Made by a program: the position numbers and the translations under genes | Source: Spiroplasma endosymbiont of Cantharis nigra | GTDB taxonomy: Bacteria; Bacillota_I; Bacilli_A; Mycoplasmatales; Mycoplasmataceae | NCBI RefSeq assembly: GCF_964019925.1 | Contig: NZ_OZ026470.1 | Coordinates: 62,001-126,000, forward strand | Length of the DNA: 64,000 nucleotides | Reading direction: 5' to 3' | The notes under the pieces: generated by a model | Seen by the model: the letters and a program-made list of their open reading frames with translations, nothing else | The model's database searches: none | What the model was told of the DNA's origin: nothing | Shown here: positions 46,885 to 57,790 of the stretch, in pieces | Numbering within the stretch: the stretch's first letter is position 1 | Layout: each line of letters starts with the position of its first letter

Positions 46885-46899
46885 TGAAAGGAAAAAATT

Positions 46900-49608
46900 A
46901 TGGAAAAAAATTATAAAGATACATTACTTATTAATCAAACAAGTTTTGATATGAAAGCAGATTTAAAAGTTAAAGAACCAAATATTCAAGAAAAATGGGA
47001 TAGTCAAAAAATTTATAAGAAAAAAATTGAAGCTAATAAACAAAAGCCTAGTTTTGTTTTACATGATGGTCCTCCATATGCTAATGGAAATATTCACGTT
47101 GGACATGCTTTAAATAAAATATTAAAAGATATTATAGTAAGATGAAAAAATCAATCTGGCTATTGTTCACCTTATATTATGGGTTGAGATACACATGGTC
47201 TTCCAATTGAAACTGCAGTTACAAAAACTGGAGTTGATAGAAAAAGTTTAAAACCTGTAGAATTTAGAAATTTTTGTAAGCAATACGCTTTAACTCAAGT
47301 AAAAAACCAATCTGAACAGTTTAGTAGATTAGGAATTTTTACAGACTATGAAAAAAAATATATTACATTAACTGATGATTTTGAGTTAAGTGAACTTAGC
47401 CTATTTGCAAAAATGGTTGAAAAGAAATTAATATATAGAGATTTAAAACCAATCTATTGATCTCCTTCAAGTGAGTCTGCATTAGCAGAGGCTGAAATTG
47501 AATATGCTGAAGTAAAATCACCAACAATATTTGTAGCTTGCAAAATAATAGATAATGAAAAATTTAAAGATGCAAATTTTGTTATATGAACAACTACTCC
47601 TTGAACAATTCCTTCAAATCAATTAATTGCAGTTGGAGAAGAGTTGGAGTATGTATTAGTTAAACCAGAAAATGATCAAAGAAAATTTATTATAGCGAAA
47701 GATTTAATTAATTCAGTATCAGAACAAATTGGATGAGAGAATGTAAAAGTTTTAGATACTTTTATGGGTTCACAATTAATTAAAATTAATTATCAACATC
47801 CATGATATGAAAATAAAACAGGATTCATAGTTTTAGGTCATCATGTTACAAGCGAAGCTGGAACAGGATTGGTTCATATTGCTGGAGGTTTTGGAGAAGA
47901 TGACTTTGAAATTGTTAGCAAAAATAATATTAAAGCTTTTGCTCCAATTGATAATCAAGGTAAATTTGATGTAACAATAAATGATTCAAGATTAGAAGGA
48001 ATTTTTTATGAGGATGCAAATAAAATAATTGGTACAACTTTACAAGAAAAAAATCTATTATTAAAACTTAAGTTTGTAAAACACTCATATCCTCATGATT
48101 GAAGAACTAAAAAACCAGTAATTTATCGTGCAACACATCAATGATTTGTAAGTTTAGAAAGTGTAAAAAAAGATATTGATAAAGTTATTGTTAAAGATGT
48201 ACAAACAAATCCAGAGTGGTCAAAAGAAAGATTAAGAAACATTATTAAAGATAGAAATGATTGAACAATTTCTCGTCAAAGACTTTGAGGAGTACCAATA
48301 ATTGCATTTTTTGATAAAAATAAACAACCTCAATTAAATAAAGAAATTGTTGATTATGCAATAAATGTTATTGCCCAAAAGGGCACTAATGCTTGATTTG
48401 ATTTACCCGCAGATACTTTTTTACCTGAAAAATTTAAAGGTTTAGGTTGAGAAAAAGAAACTGATATTTTAGACGTTTGATTTGATTCAGGAAGTTCTAA
48501 TTTAGCAATGGAACAAAATTTTGGTTTAAAAAGACCTTTTGATATTTATTTAGAGGGAAATGATCAATATCGAGGTTGATTTAACTCTTCAATGATTAAC
48601 TCTGTTATTTATGATGGTAAACCTGCTTATAAGCAATTAATTACTCATGGGATGACAAATGATGAAAAAGGTAAAAAAATGTCAAAATCAATTGGTAATA
48701 CAATTGACCCCTTAGAAATAGCCAATGATTTAGGAGCGGATATCTTAAGACTTTGAGTATTCTCAACAGATTTTACAGATGACCAAAGAATTGGAAAAGA
48801 CATTTTAAAGCAAATATCTGAATCATATAGAAAAATTAGAAATACAATTAGATTTATTTTATCTAATTTAGTTGATTTTGACCCTAAAAAGGATTATCAA
48901 AAAGAATTGGAAGAAGTTGATAAATTTGCTCTAAATAATTTAACTGTTACAAAAAACAAGTTCTTTAATGCAATGGAAAATTACGCTTTTAATAGTGGTT
49001 TCAAATTAATTAATAACTATGTTACTAATGATTTATCTTCTTTTTATTTAGATTTTATTAAAGATATTATTTATGTAGAAGCTGTTAACTCAAAAAGAAG
49101 AAGGCAAGTTCAAACTGTAATTTATGAGCAACTTTGAGCATTACTTGATATGTTGAAACCAGTCTTAATTCATACAGTTGAAGAGGCATATCAAAGTATT
49201 GAAAAAATTCAAAAGGAAGAATCAATTCACTTATTAGATTTAAAAGAACAAAAATTTTTACAAGAAAAAGACTTTATTTCTAAATGAAATAAAGTTTTAG
49301 AATTACGTGATGTTGTTAATGAAGCATTAGAAAAAGCAAGAAGTGAAAAAATAATTAAAAAAGGTTTTGAAGCAGTTATTAATTTGGAAATTACTAAGGA
49401 ATTTAGTTTCTTTAAAGAAATTAAAGATTTAAATCAAATTTTAATAGTTAATTCAATAAATTTTTTACAGTTAAAAGACAAAATTAACTCTAAGCTAGCA
49501 AATGTTAGTGTAGAATTAAAACAAGGGTTAAAATGTCAAAGATGCTGAGCAATTTTTGATGAATTAAAAGAAGATATTTGTCAAAGATGTTTTAACGTAA
49601 TAAATTAA
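46900..49608 (+). CDS. ileS: Isoleucyl-tRNA synthetase
   Basis: 902 residues, full length for bacterial IleRS. Class I HIGH motif as HVGH (66-69, in [17 protein letters not shown]), WDTHGLPIE, a CP1 editing domain with WTTTPWTIPSN, KMSKS at about 593-597, and a C-terminal zinc finger CQRCW ... CQRC. Around 25 in-frame TGA encode Trp. AAAGGAAA precedes the ATG. Expression is controlled by the T-box just upstream. lspA follows 11 bases after the stop. Confidence 0.98.
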
Positions 49609-49619
49609 GGTGAGATGAA

Positions 49620-50357
49620 ATGAAGGATTTTCTATTTAATATTAAGTCAGGGCTAAAAAATCATAATTATATTTTTAAATTTAAATTAATTTGATGTATA
49701 CCTTTAATAGCAATTTTAATAGGATTTGATTGAATTAGTAAAGCTATTGTTGTTTATACAATGAAATATGAAGGCAATACTGCAACATTTATTCCAGAAT
49801 TTATTAGTTTTGAGTATTTAATAAATCCTGGTGCAGCATACGGAATGAATGCTGATAATAAGGGATTGGCTATTACAATCGCAACACTTGTTACATTACT
49901 TTTAATTACTGTCTTTATTTTTTTAAAAAATAAATATTGACTAATACCAATTAATTTAATGGTAGCTGGAAGTGTCGCTAATTTATTAGGTAGAGCTTGA
50001 GCTCCACTTTCAACAAATGGAATAAGTGGTGGGGTTGTTGACTTTTTAAAATTTGAATTTTGAGACTTAAATTTTATATTTAATTTGGCTGATGCTTGAG
50101 TATCAATTGCAGTAGCTATAATCTTTATAATTTTTATAGTATATATAGTTTTAGAAATTGCTGAATTTAATATGAAGAAAAAAAGTCCTGAAAAGTATGA
50201 ATTTTATTGTGATATTAAACACAGAAAAATGCTTTTATTTGAAAGTTACTGATCTAAAATAAATACTAAAAATCAAGAAAAATTATCATATAAGGATTAC
50301 TTATCAAAAAATAAACAATTACAAAAAGAATGAAAAGAATATAAAATCAAGGAGTAG
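49620..50357 (+). CDS. lspA: Lipoprotein signal peptidase II
   Basis: 245-residue membrane aspartyl protease that removes lipoprotein signal peptides. Four hydrophobic segments; conserved boxes NPGAAYGM, NLLGRAW, GGVVDFL and FNLADAW, the two Asp being catalytic. It has a longer cytosolic C-terminus than most LspA (about 60 polar residues after the last TM). The ATG at 49620 is used because the in-frame reading from ATG 49615 stops quickly. At least ten TGA are Trp, so a standard-code search would miss it. Its clients here include OppA and three other lipoproteins. Confidence 0.95.
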
Positions 50358-50360
50358 ATT

Positions 50361-51275
50361 ATGAATCAATTGGAAATTAAATTAGAGCACGATGCAGGAA
50401 GATTAGATAAGTTTTTAACTGAATATTTAAAAGAAGAATATGATTTTTCAAGAAGTTACGTTCAAAAATTAATTGAAGCAAAAGATGTTCTTGTAAATGA
50501 CCAAGACGTAAGCGTTAAGCATAATCTATTAGCAGCTGATATTATTAAAATGAATATTAAAGAACCAACAGAAATGGAAGCAAAACCAGAAGATATTGAT
50601 TTTGAAATAGTTTATCAAGATAAGGATTTATTAATAGTAAATAAACCTAATGGTATTGTTGTTCATCCAGCTGCAGGTAACCCAACTGGAACATTAGTAA
50701 ATGGCTTATTATATAAAATAAAAGACTTGTCTTCAATTGGGGGAGTATTAAGACCTGGAATTGTCCATCGATTAGATAAAATGACAACTGGTTTACTAAT
50801 TGTTGCTAAGAATGATAAAACGCATAGAAGTCTTACAAAAATGTTAGCAAATAATGAAATTCACAAAGAATATATTGCTTTAGTTCATGGTGTAGTTGAA
50901 CCTAATGCAGGTAAAATAAATGCTCCAATTGGTCGTCATAAGGGTGATCGTAAAAAAATGACTACAACAGATATTAACTCAAAACATGCAGTTACTAACT
51001 TTACTGTTTTAGAACGTTATAAAAATGCTTCAAAAATAAGTTGTGTAATTGAAACTGGAAGAACACATCAAATTAGGGTTCATTTAGCATATATTAAGCA
51101 TCCCGTAGTTGGAGATCCTTTATATGCTTTCAAAGAAGATATGAAAGAAGAATTTGGTCAATATTTACATGCCTATAGATTGGCATTTAATCACCCAATA
51201 ACTAATGAAAAAATAGATTTAATAAGTGATTTACCAAAAGAATTTAATGATAAAATCAATATGTTTAAAGAATAG
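50361..51275 (+). CDS. RluD-type pseudouridine synthase
   Basis: 304 residues: an S4 RNA-binding domain (1-70, RLDKFLTEYL ... RSYVQKLIEAKDVLVN) and an RluA-family catalytic domain with GIVHRLDKMTTGLL (catalytic Asp in HRLD), IVVHPAAGN and ETGRTHQIRVH. These enzymes form pseudouridine in 23S rRNA (RluD: helix 69). The lspA-rluD order is common in Firmicutes. AAGGAG (50349-50354) within the end of lspA is its ribosome-binding site. No in-frame TGA. Confidence 0.95.
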   Translation: MNQLEIKLEHDAGRLDKFLTEYLKEEYDFSRSYVQKLIEAKDVLVNDQDVSVKHNLLAADIIKMNIKEPTEMEAKPEDIDFEIVYQDKDLLIVNKPNGIVVHPAAGNPTGTLVNGLLYKIKDLSSIGGVLRPGIVHRLDKMTTGLLIVAKNDKTHRSLTKMLANNEIHKEYIALVHGVVEPNAGKINAPIGRHKGDRKKMTTTDINSKHAVTNFTVLERYKNASKISCVIETGRTHQIRVHLAYIKHPVVGDPLYAFKEDMKEEFGQYLHAYRLAFNHPITNEKIDLISDLPKEFNDKINMFKE

Positions 51276-51286
51276 GTGAGTATTAT

Positions 51287-52594
51287 ATGATAAATTTTAA
51301 TGAATTGAAATTGAATTTAGTTCACTATTTTGTTAAAGTTGAAAAATATAGAGCTTTGGAAAAGTACAGTAATGATTATGTATCTTATTTAATTAACCCT
51401 AAGGCTAAATTCAAAGTAATTAGAGTAACCTTAGGTTCTCCAGTTACAATTGATAAAAACTTAAATGAAATAAAAGCAACTTTAAAATCACAAAAAAGAG
51501 AAAAGTTAGAAGTTTTAAATATTGCTTTAAGTGACTCTGATATAGATATTGAATTAGAAGGGACAACTTTTAGTGTTTCTAATTTAGAAAATACTAAAAT
51601 AAAATTAAAACCTTATTTTTCTAAAATAGATTCAATTAAAGAGGAAGAGAAGGAAGCAAAAGAGGATTACATTTCAGATGAAGAAATGGTAGAAATCTTA
51701 AAAGATCCAACAAAGTCTTCTAATATTAAGTTTAAAAAAGCAATTCAAAGAATGAATAGGAATAGTCCTATTTCAATACTTCTAATTGTTGTATTTATGA
51801 TTATGCCTTCAATTACAGCTGTATTTAGTATGTTATGATTTCCTCAAATAAATGGTCTTACAATTGACTTATTTTTTGGAGCGACAAATAGAAACTTAAC
51901 TATTGTAGGTCAACAATGATGAAGAATTTTCACATATGGATTTACATCAAATTCAAATGGACTTTTAATGGCAATCATTCAAATATTTTTAGCTGGAACA
52001 ACTATTAAATTAGCAAGATATACAGAGGGATTGGTAGGTTCAATAAAGTTTGCAATTGCAATATTTATTACTTATCCACTTGTAGGTTTTTTTGTTAGTG
52101 CAACTGTTCCAACTCAACAAGCTGTGTTTTCAGGTGGTTTAGGATTTATGGCAAGTGTATTAGGTGTTTTAGCAGTTACTACATGAGATAAAAAAAGAGA
52201 ACCGATTCAATTATTTTCAAAAAATAGAATGGTATTTCCAATTCTATGCTTAGTTATTTATCCATTATTTTTAACTCAATCTCACTTATATATAATGATT
52301 ATTGCATCAGCTGCAATTTCTTCAAGTATTTATTTATTATTAACTTATAAAAAAGATACTTTAGATAAATTAATTATATTGCCAATTACTATTCTAACTA
52401 TTTCATTTTTACTACCACTTACATTTTCTTTAATTAGTTATTATTCACCAGCTCATGATCCATATAGTGTAATGACTTTACAACTATATGTTATTAAAGG
52501 CTGAATGCCATATACTAAAGGAAATTCAATTATTCTAAGAAATGGTTGAGATTGATATCTTGACTCTAGTGGAAATATTTCAAAATGAGGTTAA
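51287..52594 (+). CDS. Rhomboid-like membrane protein
   Basis: 435 residues. A soluble N-terminal part (1-155) is followed by six or seven membrane segments. The pattern fits rhomboid proteases: WWRIFTYGF for the conserved WR loop, a TM2 ending near the GTTIKLARYTEG loop, AVFSGGLGFMASVLGV aligning with the GxSGxxxG nucleophile helix (Ser kept, first Gly changed), and LTQSHLYIMIIASA giving the His. The remaining Gly positions are altered, so activity is uncertain. AGGTGAG precedes the ATG. About ten TGA are Trp. Confidence 0.55.
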
Positions 52595-52598
52595 AAAT

Positions 52599-53069
52599 AT
52601 GAAAAAAAGAAAAGACTATATTGATTGAGATACTTATTTTTTAGCAATGGTGCAATTAAATGCAATGAGAAGTAAGGACCCAACTACACAAGTGGGATGT
52701 GTTATAGTTAACGAATTAAAGCAAGTTGTTTCAACTGGTTATAATGGATTACCAAGAGGTCTTAATGATGATAATTATCCATGAGCAAGGGATGGGAAAT
52801 TAGAAGAAACTAAATATCCTTATATAGTTCATGCTGAATTAAATGCAATTTTATCTTCAAAAGAATCTGTTAGAGGATGTGAAATATATATTAGTTTATT
52901 TCCTTGTAATGAATGTACAAAAAGCATTATTCAAGCAGGTATTAAAAAAATTACTTATTCTTGTGATAAATATGAGGATAAAATGGAAAATAAAATTGCT
53001 AAAAAAATGTTAAAGGAAGCCAAAGTTGAATGTACTTATAAAAAGGAAGTAAAAATATTTTTAATTTAA
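52599..53069 (+). CDS. Deoxycytidylate (dCMP) deaminase
   Basis: 156-residue zinc enzyme of the cytidine deaminase superfamily (ComEB/dCMP deaminase), converting dCMP to dUMP. Motifs: SKDPTTQVGCVIV, STGYNGLPRGLND, zinc His and catalytic Glu in VHAELNAIL, and the two zinc Cys in LFPCNECTKSII. With the dUTPase at 7948 it would supply dUMP for thymidylate synthesis. The ATG is 4 bases after the previous stop. Confidence 0.93.
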
Positions 53070-53111
53070 AAAAATAATTTGATAATTGTTTTTTTTTTTT
53101 TTTTATTGCTT

Positions 53112-53251
53112 TATAATTATATTGTGTTAGTTTACTAACACTCTGTATTTCGTGTATTATTTATTAATACCATAACAGTAAACACTCATTGCGTCCATCA
53201 ATGAGTAACAAAAAAACCCATCATAATAGGGTTTTTTACTTTTTACTGTTA
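53112..53251 (+). ncRNA. Candidate structured RNA / complex 3' region
   Basis: Downstream of a T16 run (53089-53104): TATAAT at 53112-53117, then hairpin GTGTTAG-TTTA-CTAACAC (53124-53141), hairpin ACTCATTG-CGTCCAT-CAATGAGT (53184-53206), and the terminator at 53211-53238. TAACAGTAAA (53173-53182) pairs perfectly with TTTACTGTTA (53242-53251), enclosing the last two hairpins. AGTAAAC (53177-53183) can instead pair with GTTTACT (53130-53136). It could be a small RNA or the 3' UTR of the dCMP deaminase gene. No clear -35 box. Confidence 0.35.
53211..53238. terminator. Bidirectional terminator before rnhC end
   Basis: AAAAAACCC-ATCATAATA-GGGTTTTTT with A/T runs on both sides. It overlaps the rnhC stop codon and can serve the minus-strand rnhC and plus-strand transcription. 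Confidence 0.7.
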
Positions 53252-54114
53252 AAATGCATTTTAGTAAACTTTTCGACTTCGTCTTTCATTTCAACTTTAT
53301 ATTTATTAACAAATTCTTTTACTGTATTACTAGCTCCTAAAGGTAGTTTTACTTTATATTTTTCTTCTAAATTTCTTACGCTTTTTAAGAAATGATATCG
53401 AGCAATAATACTTGCACAAGCCACAGAGATGTATTTAGATTCAGCTTTTGTTTCAAAATAAATATCTCTTATTATAATTTTTTGATCAGACAAATAATTA
53501 TAATAATTTTTTTCAGTGGCAAATTGATCCATAATTATTGGTATTGTTTTTAAATCATCATTATTTCTAAATAATCTTTTTAATGCTTGGTTATGACAAA
53601 TAGCCTTTAAAATATGAGTATTTTTATAAATATCATAAGCTTGATTATATTTTTGATTCTCTAAAATGTATACTTCTCAAATAACTTTATCTGTTATTTT
53701 CTTAAAAAGAGAATATATATTTGAATCTGTCATTTTTTTTGAATCTGTTATTTCAGCTAATAAATCAGGATATTTTTTCTTAAAATCCTTTTCCACATAG
53801 GCACAACAAGTTACTAATGGACCAAAAAAGTCTCCCACTCCAACTTCGTCACAACCAATATTTGGCAATTCAAATGATTTAATTACATTTTTAGAAGATA
53901 GTGCTTGTTTTAAGTTATATTTTAAACTAAATTCTAGGACATTATTTCCTTGAATTAGTATGGTATTTGTATGATAAACACTTATAACAAGACCATTAAT
54001 TTTTAATAAAAACTTTATATTTAGGTTATTTGAGGGAGTTAAAAAATTCTTATTTTCTGCAATAATTTTAGTAATTATTTTCTCATCTACATTTTTAAAA
54101 CTTAAGCTTTTCAT
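53236..54114 (-). CDS. rnhC: Ribonuclease HIII
   Basis: 292 residues on the minus strand: an N-terminal TBP-like substrate-binding domain (about 1-80), which separates HIII from HII, and an RNase HII-type catalytic domain with IGCDEVGVGDFFGPLV (Asp-Glu active pair, where HII has DEAGRG), ITDSKKM, IIMDQFAT and SVACASIIARYHFL. It removes RNA from RNA-DNA hybrids. TGA at 53674-53676 and similar codons are Trp, joining two ORF pieces. Confidence 0.9.
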
Positions 54115-54177
54115 ATTTTTTCAGTCTTTCTAGATAAATTATAATGTAAAATATGGGTTATTATAAAATAATAAAAT

Positions 54178-54186
54178 TGGTATAAT
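54178..54186 (+). promoter_or_regulatory. Extended -10 promoter for the 54218 gene
   Basis: TGG followed by TATAAT (54181-54186), i.e. TGnTATAAT, 31 bases before the ATG with GGAGG at 54204-54208. The -35 region is poor, as is common with extended -10 promoters. rnhC diverges on the other side. Confidence 0.5.
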
Positions 54187-54217
54187 TAAATTTAAGTAAG
54201 AATGGAGGTAAAGTTTA

Positions 54218-55780
54218 ATGATTAATATAGGACCTTGATGACTATTTGATATATTGGCTTTTTCCATTATTATTAGTTGTACAGTTTTTGGTATGACAAA
54301 GGGTTTTTTTATTACCTTTTATGTATTAATTTTACAATTAATAGTTGTTATTATCTTACTTTTTGTTCCAGCATTGCTAACAAATGCTTTAAACCCATTG
54401 CTAATGCAATTATGGGTTAAATTAAAGTTTGTAGATGTTTTCTCCTATTTTGGTGACACGATAAGTAAATTAATTAGTTCATTGTTACCAGTTGGAGAAA
54501 GTGGCTCAACATTACCAATTAGTGGATCAGGAACTGGTTATGAAATTTTAAAAACACTATCTGGATTAGTATTATATCTTATAATGTGTATTTGAATTTT
54601 TGTAATAATAAATTTAATTGGTCTTATTTTATATAGAACATTTAAAAGAAAAATTAGTAAAATTAAAGTTGTTAGAAAAGTTGACACATTACTTGGAGCA
54701 TTTAATGGTCTTGCTATTGGTATGACTTTATCAATGGGAGTAAGTCTTGTTGTAAGTTTTCCTTTATTTCAAACCGAAAATCAAAAAATTGGCTTAACAG
54801 ATTTTTCAAATATGACAGAAGAGCAAATAAGAGATGTTTTTTTAGATGGTAATGCCTATAAAAAATACTCTATATCACGTAAAATTGCCTCACCATTACC
54901 ATCAATACCTTTATTTACTTTTACTTATACAAATGCTTGTGTCAGTAAATATGTAATAAGTCCGTTATCTGTTATGGGAATGCAATTAATTACAAATCAA
55001 TCAATGCCTAAATTAAAAAACTTCTTTTTAGTATATGAAGATGTTATGGCAGAAGGGTACGCAACAGCTAATCCACTTAAGTTTCCAATTTCTGCATGTA
55101 TTGAAACAATGCCGCAAGATACACGTGCATTATTTAGATTAACTTCAGAAATGATGTTGATGGGTTCAACAATATTTGTCAATGGTTTAGAAAGTCCAAA
55201 AGCAACAGTTACAAGTGTTGAATTAATTAATGCTTTTGATAATTATTATTTATCATCTGGTAAAGAGGAAAGTAAAATACATGATGGTTGATTAGATTCT
55301 AATGAATTGGAAAAATTTTATAAATGAGCTCAAGAAAAAACAAATAACGAGGGTATTGAAGCAAATCCATTTATTAAACTTGCAGATAATTTAGATAAAA
55401 TAACTAGTTCAGAGTCAACTGCAAAACAAAGATATCTATCAAAAGTATTAAGAGATGCAAAAATGACTTATAATTTCTTTAAAAGTATTAATTATGTAAA
55501 TGCTACTACTAGAAATAATTTAGACTCAGTACCATTTTTATCAACGATATACACAGCAACTTATTTAATTGAGGGATTTGAAATTACTCCTTCTGGGGAA
55601 ATGAAATTAGGAGAATTTTATGACTCAAAAATTCCTAAGGATGGAGTTAAAGCTTCAAATAATGATATTGAAAAAATAGAACATTATCAGGAATTTTGAA
55701 GAAATAAAGATAATAAAGGATATAGTGGAAGTTATTGAATAGAACATTATTTTGATTTTGCAAAAGGATACTGAAATTAA
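54218..55780 (+). CDS. CvpA-like membrane protein with large soluble domain
   Basis: 520 residues. The first ~185 residues have four hydrophobic segments in a CvpA/colicin-V-production-like pattern (a first helix starting DILAFSIIIS, GMTKGFF, a loop with Gly/Ser/Thr, and the LLGAFNGLAIG segment that ends such domains). The rest is a soluble domain of about 330 residues, Asn/Lys-rich with no recognised motif. TGA at 54596, 55289, 55697 and others are Trp. It is followed by acpS with a 2-base gap. Confidence 0.6.
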
Positions 55781-55782
55781 TT

Positions 55783-56103
55783 ATGGCAAAAATTGGTATT
55801 GATATTATTGAAAATGAAAGAATAACTTTAAATGAGAATTTTCTAAAAAAATTTTTACATAAAGAAGAGATAAATTTACTTAATAATCTTGAAAGTAATG
55901 AAGCTAAATTACAATTTGCATCGGGGAGATGAGCAGCTAAAGAAGCGCTTACTAAATGCATAGAAAAACCATTAAAGATTAATGAAATAAATATTATTTA
56001 TAGAAATAATAAACCTATTATAGAAAATAAAGAATTTAAAAATATTGAATTATCTATTAGTCATGAAAAAAAATACTCCGTTGCAGTAGTTTTGAATTTG
56101 TAA
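55783..56103 (+). CDS. acpS: Holo-[acyl-carrier-protein] synthase
   Basis: 106-residue AcpS: GIDIIENERI (metal-binding Asp), ASGRWAAKEALTKCI (the conserved W/FAxKEAxxKa with the catalytic Glu) and ELSISHEKKYSVAVVL at the end. It attaches 4'-phosphopantetheine from CoA to acyl carrier protein. Slightly shorter than the usual 115-125 residues but with all motifs. Confidence 0.93.
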
Positions 56104-56392
56104 TAAAAAGATCAAATAATATATAATTAGTAATAATCATAATTTCAAATATTATATTGAGATATTTTTAGCGGTCTTTTTAAAAAATATAGAAGTAAAA
56201 TTAATTTTAATAATCTATAAAATTAATAAAAAATAAACAAGATAATATCAAGTAAATTTTTTTACTCTGATAAATATAATTATTATTTAAATAAAAGTTA
56301 GTCATAACTAATTAATTATAATTGACCATTTATTATCTATTAAAACATAATTCTGATAAAAGCTTATTAATGGCATATATTAAAAAATTTAA
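56104..56392. other. AT-rich gap between acpS and the second IS
   Basis: About 290 bases with no ORF that has a ribosome-binding site. The only structure seen is AAAAAGATC (56105-56113) opposite GGTCTTTTT (56174-56182), a possible long-loop terminator stem for acpS. Confidence 0.5.
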
Positions 56393-56405
56393 CCATATAT
56401 ATAAC
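56393..56405. repeat. Left 13-bp direct repeat flanking the second IS
   Basis: CCATATATATAAC, identical to 57737-57749. One flanking base on each side also matches, so 13-15 bp is possible. Confidence 0.8.
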
Positions 56406-56412
56406 TGAATAT

Positions 56413-56473
56413 AATCCTCTATGTATAGAGTTAGAATAAAAAAATTCTAATATAATCTATATAGAAGAGGATT
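56413..56473 (+). promoter_or_regulatory. Subterminal hairpin covering the orfA ribosome-binding site (second IS)
   Basis: AATCCTCT (56413-56420) pairs with AGAGGATT (56466-56473), and TTAGAAT (56431-56437) with ATTCTAA (56444-56450) around an A6 loop. The AGAGG of orfA lies in the outer stem. This matches the arrangement in the first IS although the sequences differ. Confidence 0.6.
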
Positions 56474-56479
56474 TTTTAT

Positions 56480-56845
56480 ATGGCAAATTTTAAAGGAAAT
56501 AAATCTAATATGGTATCTTTGGAAACTAAAATAGAAGTTGCAAAGGATTGAGCAATTAATCAACAAAGTTGAAAGAAATTAGCAAAAAAACATAATGTCT
56601 CATATTCTGCTGCAAGAAAATGAGCTTTAGGATATGAAGAATATGGAATTGAATATCTCAAGAAGATTTCTTCAAGAAAGGGACAAACCGCAGGAATTAA
56701 AAAAATTGATATAGAGTTAAAAAATAGCCCATTTAAAAAAGAGATTATGGAACTTAAAAAGAAAAATAAACTTTTAGAAATGGAGAATGAGATACTAAAA
56801 AAGTTCAATCAATTCCTGGAGGATTCAGAAAAAAACAGCAATTAA
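56480..56845 (+). CDS. IS3-family OrfA of the second IS
   Basis: 121 residues: HTH (SWKKLAKKHNVSYSAARKWA) and a coiled coil (ELKKKNKLLEMENEILKKF). AGAGG lies 9 bases before the ATG. Near the end, A AAA AAC (56830-56836) is a canonical -1 slippery heptamer in the correct frame; slipping there leads into the orfB frame without a stop. Intact in itself. Confidence 0.85.
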
Positions 56846-57697
56846 AGTATAACTATATTGAGAAAAATAAATCTAATTGACCAATTATTTTTTTATGTAA
56901 AGCACTTAAAACAACACAATCAAGTTATTACAGGTGAGTAAAAAAAGAAAAACCTACATTTAATTATAAGTTTGATGAGGCTTTAGCCGATTATATTTTA
57001 GAGATATTTAATTATTATAATCATATTTATGGTTATCCTAGAATCAATATAATTTTAAAGCGTTTTTATAATATCAATGTTTCAAATAAATTAGTTTATA
57101 AATATATGAAGCTTTTAGGACTGAGATCAAAAATTACAATAAAGAAAAGTATAAAACCAAAAGAGATTAAAGTTAGAAATTCTAAATACCCTAATATTGT
57201 TAATAGGCAATGAAATAGTTTTGATAAAGGTGAATTATTTGTAACGGATGTTACATATTTGCCTTATGGTTATAATAAGTTTGCATATTTAAGCATTATG
57301 AAAGATGTTAATACTGGGTTTATAGTTGGATATGATATATCTATGAGAAATGATAATAAAATTTATTTTAAAACATTGAAAATGGCTGAGGGCTATGCTA
57401 AAAAATAAAAACTTAATAATTCACTCAGATAATGGCTTTCAATATACTTCAGTTTTTAGTCAGATGTATTGTAAGATGAATAAAATCTCTATATCTTTAA
57501 GTAGACCTGGAAATTCACTAGATAATGCTGCTTGTGAAACTTTTTTCTCTTCTTTAAAAACAGAGTGATATCAAAAGAACTTGAGTTCTTTTCAAGAAGT
57601 ATACAATAATGTTTTGGAGTATATTCAATTTTATAATTTCAAAAGAATAATGGTAAAGCATGAAAAAACACCATGAGAAACATGGTGTTCTAAATAG
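56836..57697 (+). pseudogene. IS3-family transposase OrfB, broken by a +1 frameshift
   Basis: The first part (to TAA 57406-57408) holds SSYYRW, YNHIYGYPRINI and the first catalytic Asp in LFVTDVTYLP. After TLKMAE the frame runs out as GYAKK-stop. One base downstream-frame continues as LIIHSDNGFQYTS and NAACETFFSSLKTEW with the other two catalytic residues, to TAG at 57695-57697. The disruption is GGG at 57390-57392 where GG would keep the frame. Either a real inactivating insertion or a sequencing error. Confidence 0.8.
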
Positions 57698-57736
57698 AAT
57701 AAAAAAACCTATTCTATACTTGACATAATATGATTA

Positions 57737-57749
57737 CCATATATATAAC
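57737..57749. repeat. Right 13-bp direct repeat flanking the second IS
   Basis: CCATATATATAAC, identical to 56393-56405. Confidence 0.8.
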
Positions 57750-57790
57750 TTATTTTTTATTTTAAAGTTGTATTTTTTCTTTTTTTCTTT

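Larger units (their letters stand above)
56406..57736 (+). mobile_element. IS3-family insertion sequence, transposase frameshifted
   Basis: 1331-bp element. The left end TGAATATAATCCTCTATGTA resembles the orfA-proximal end of the 23947-25299 element, and the right end (minus strand) TAATCATATTATGTCAAGTA resembles its orfB end. orfA and orfB are on the plus strand with orfB in the -1 frame. It has perfect 13-bp flanking repeats. Protein sequences differ clearly from the first element, so it is a related but distinct IS. Confidence 0.88.
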
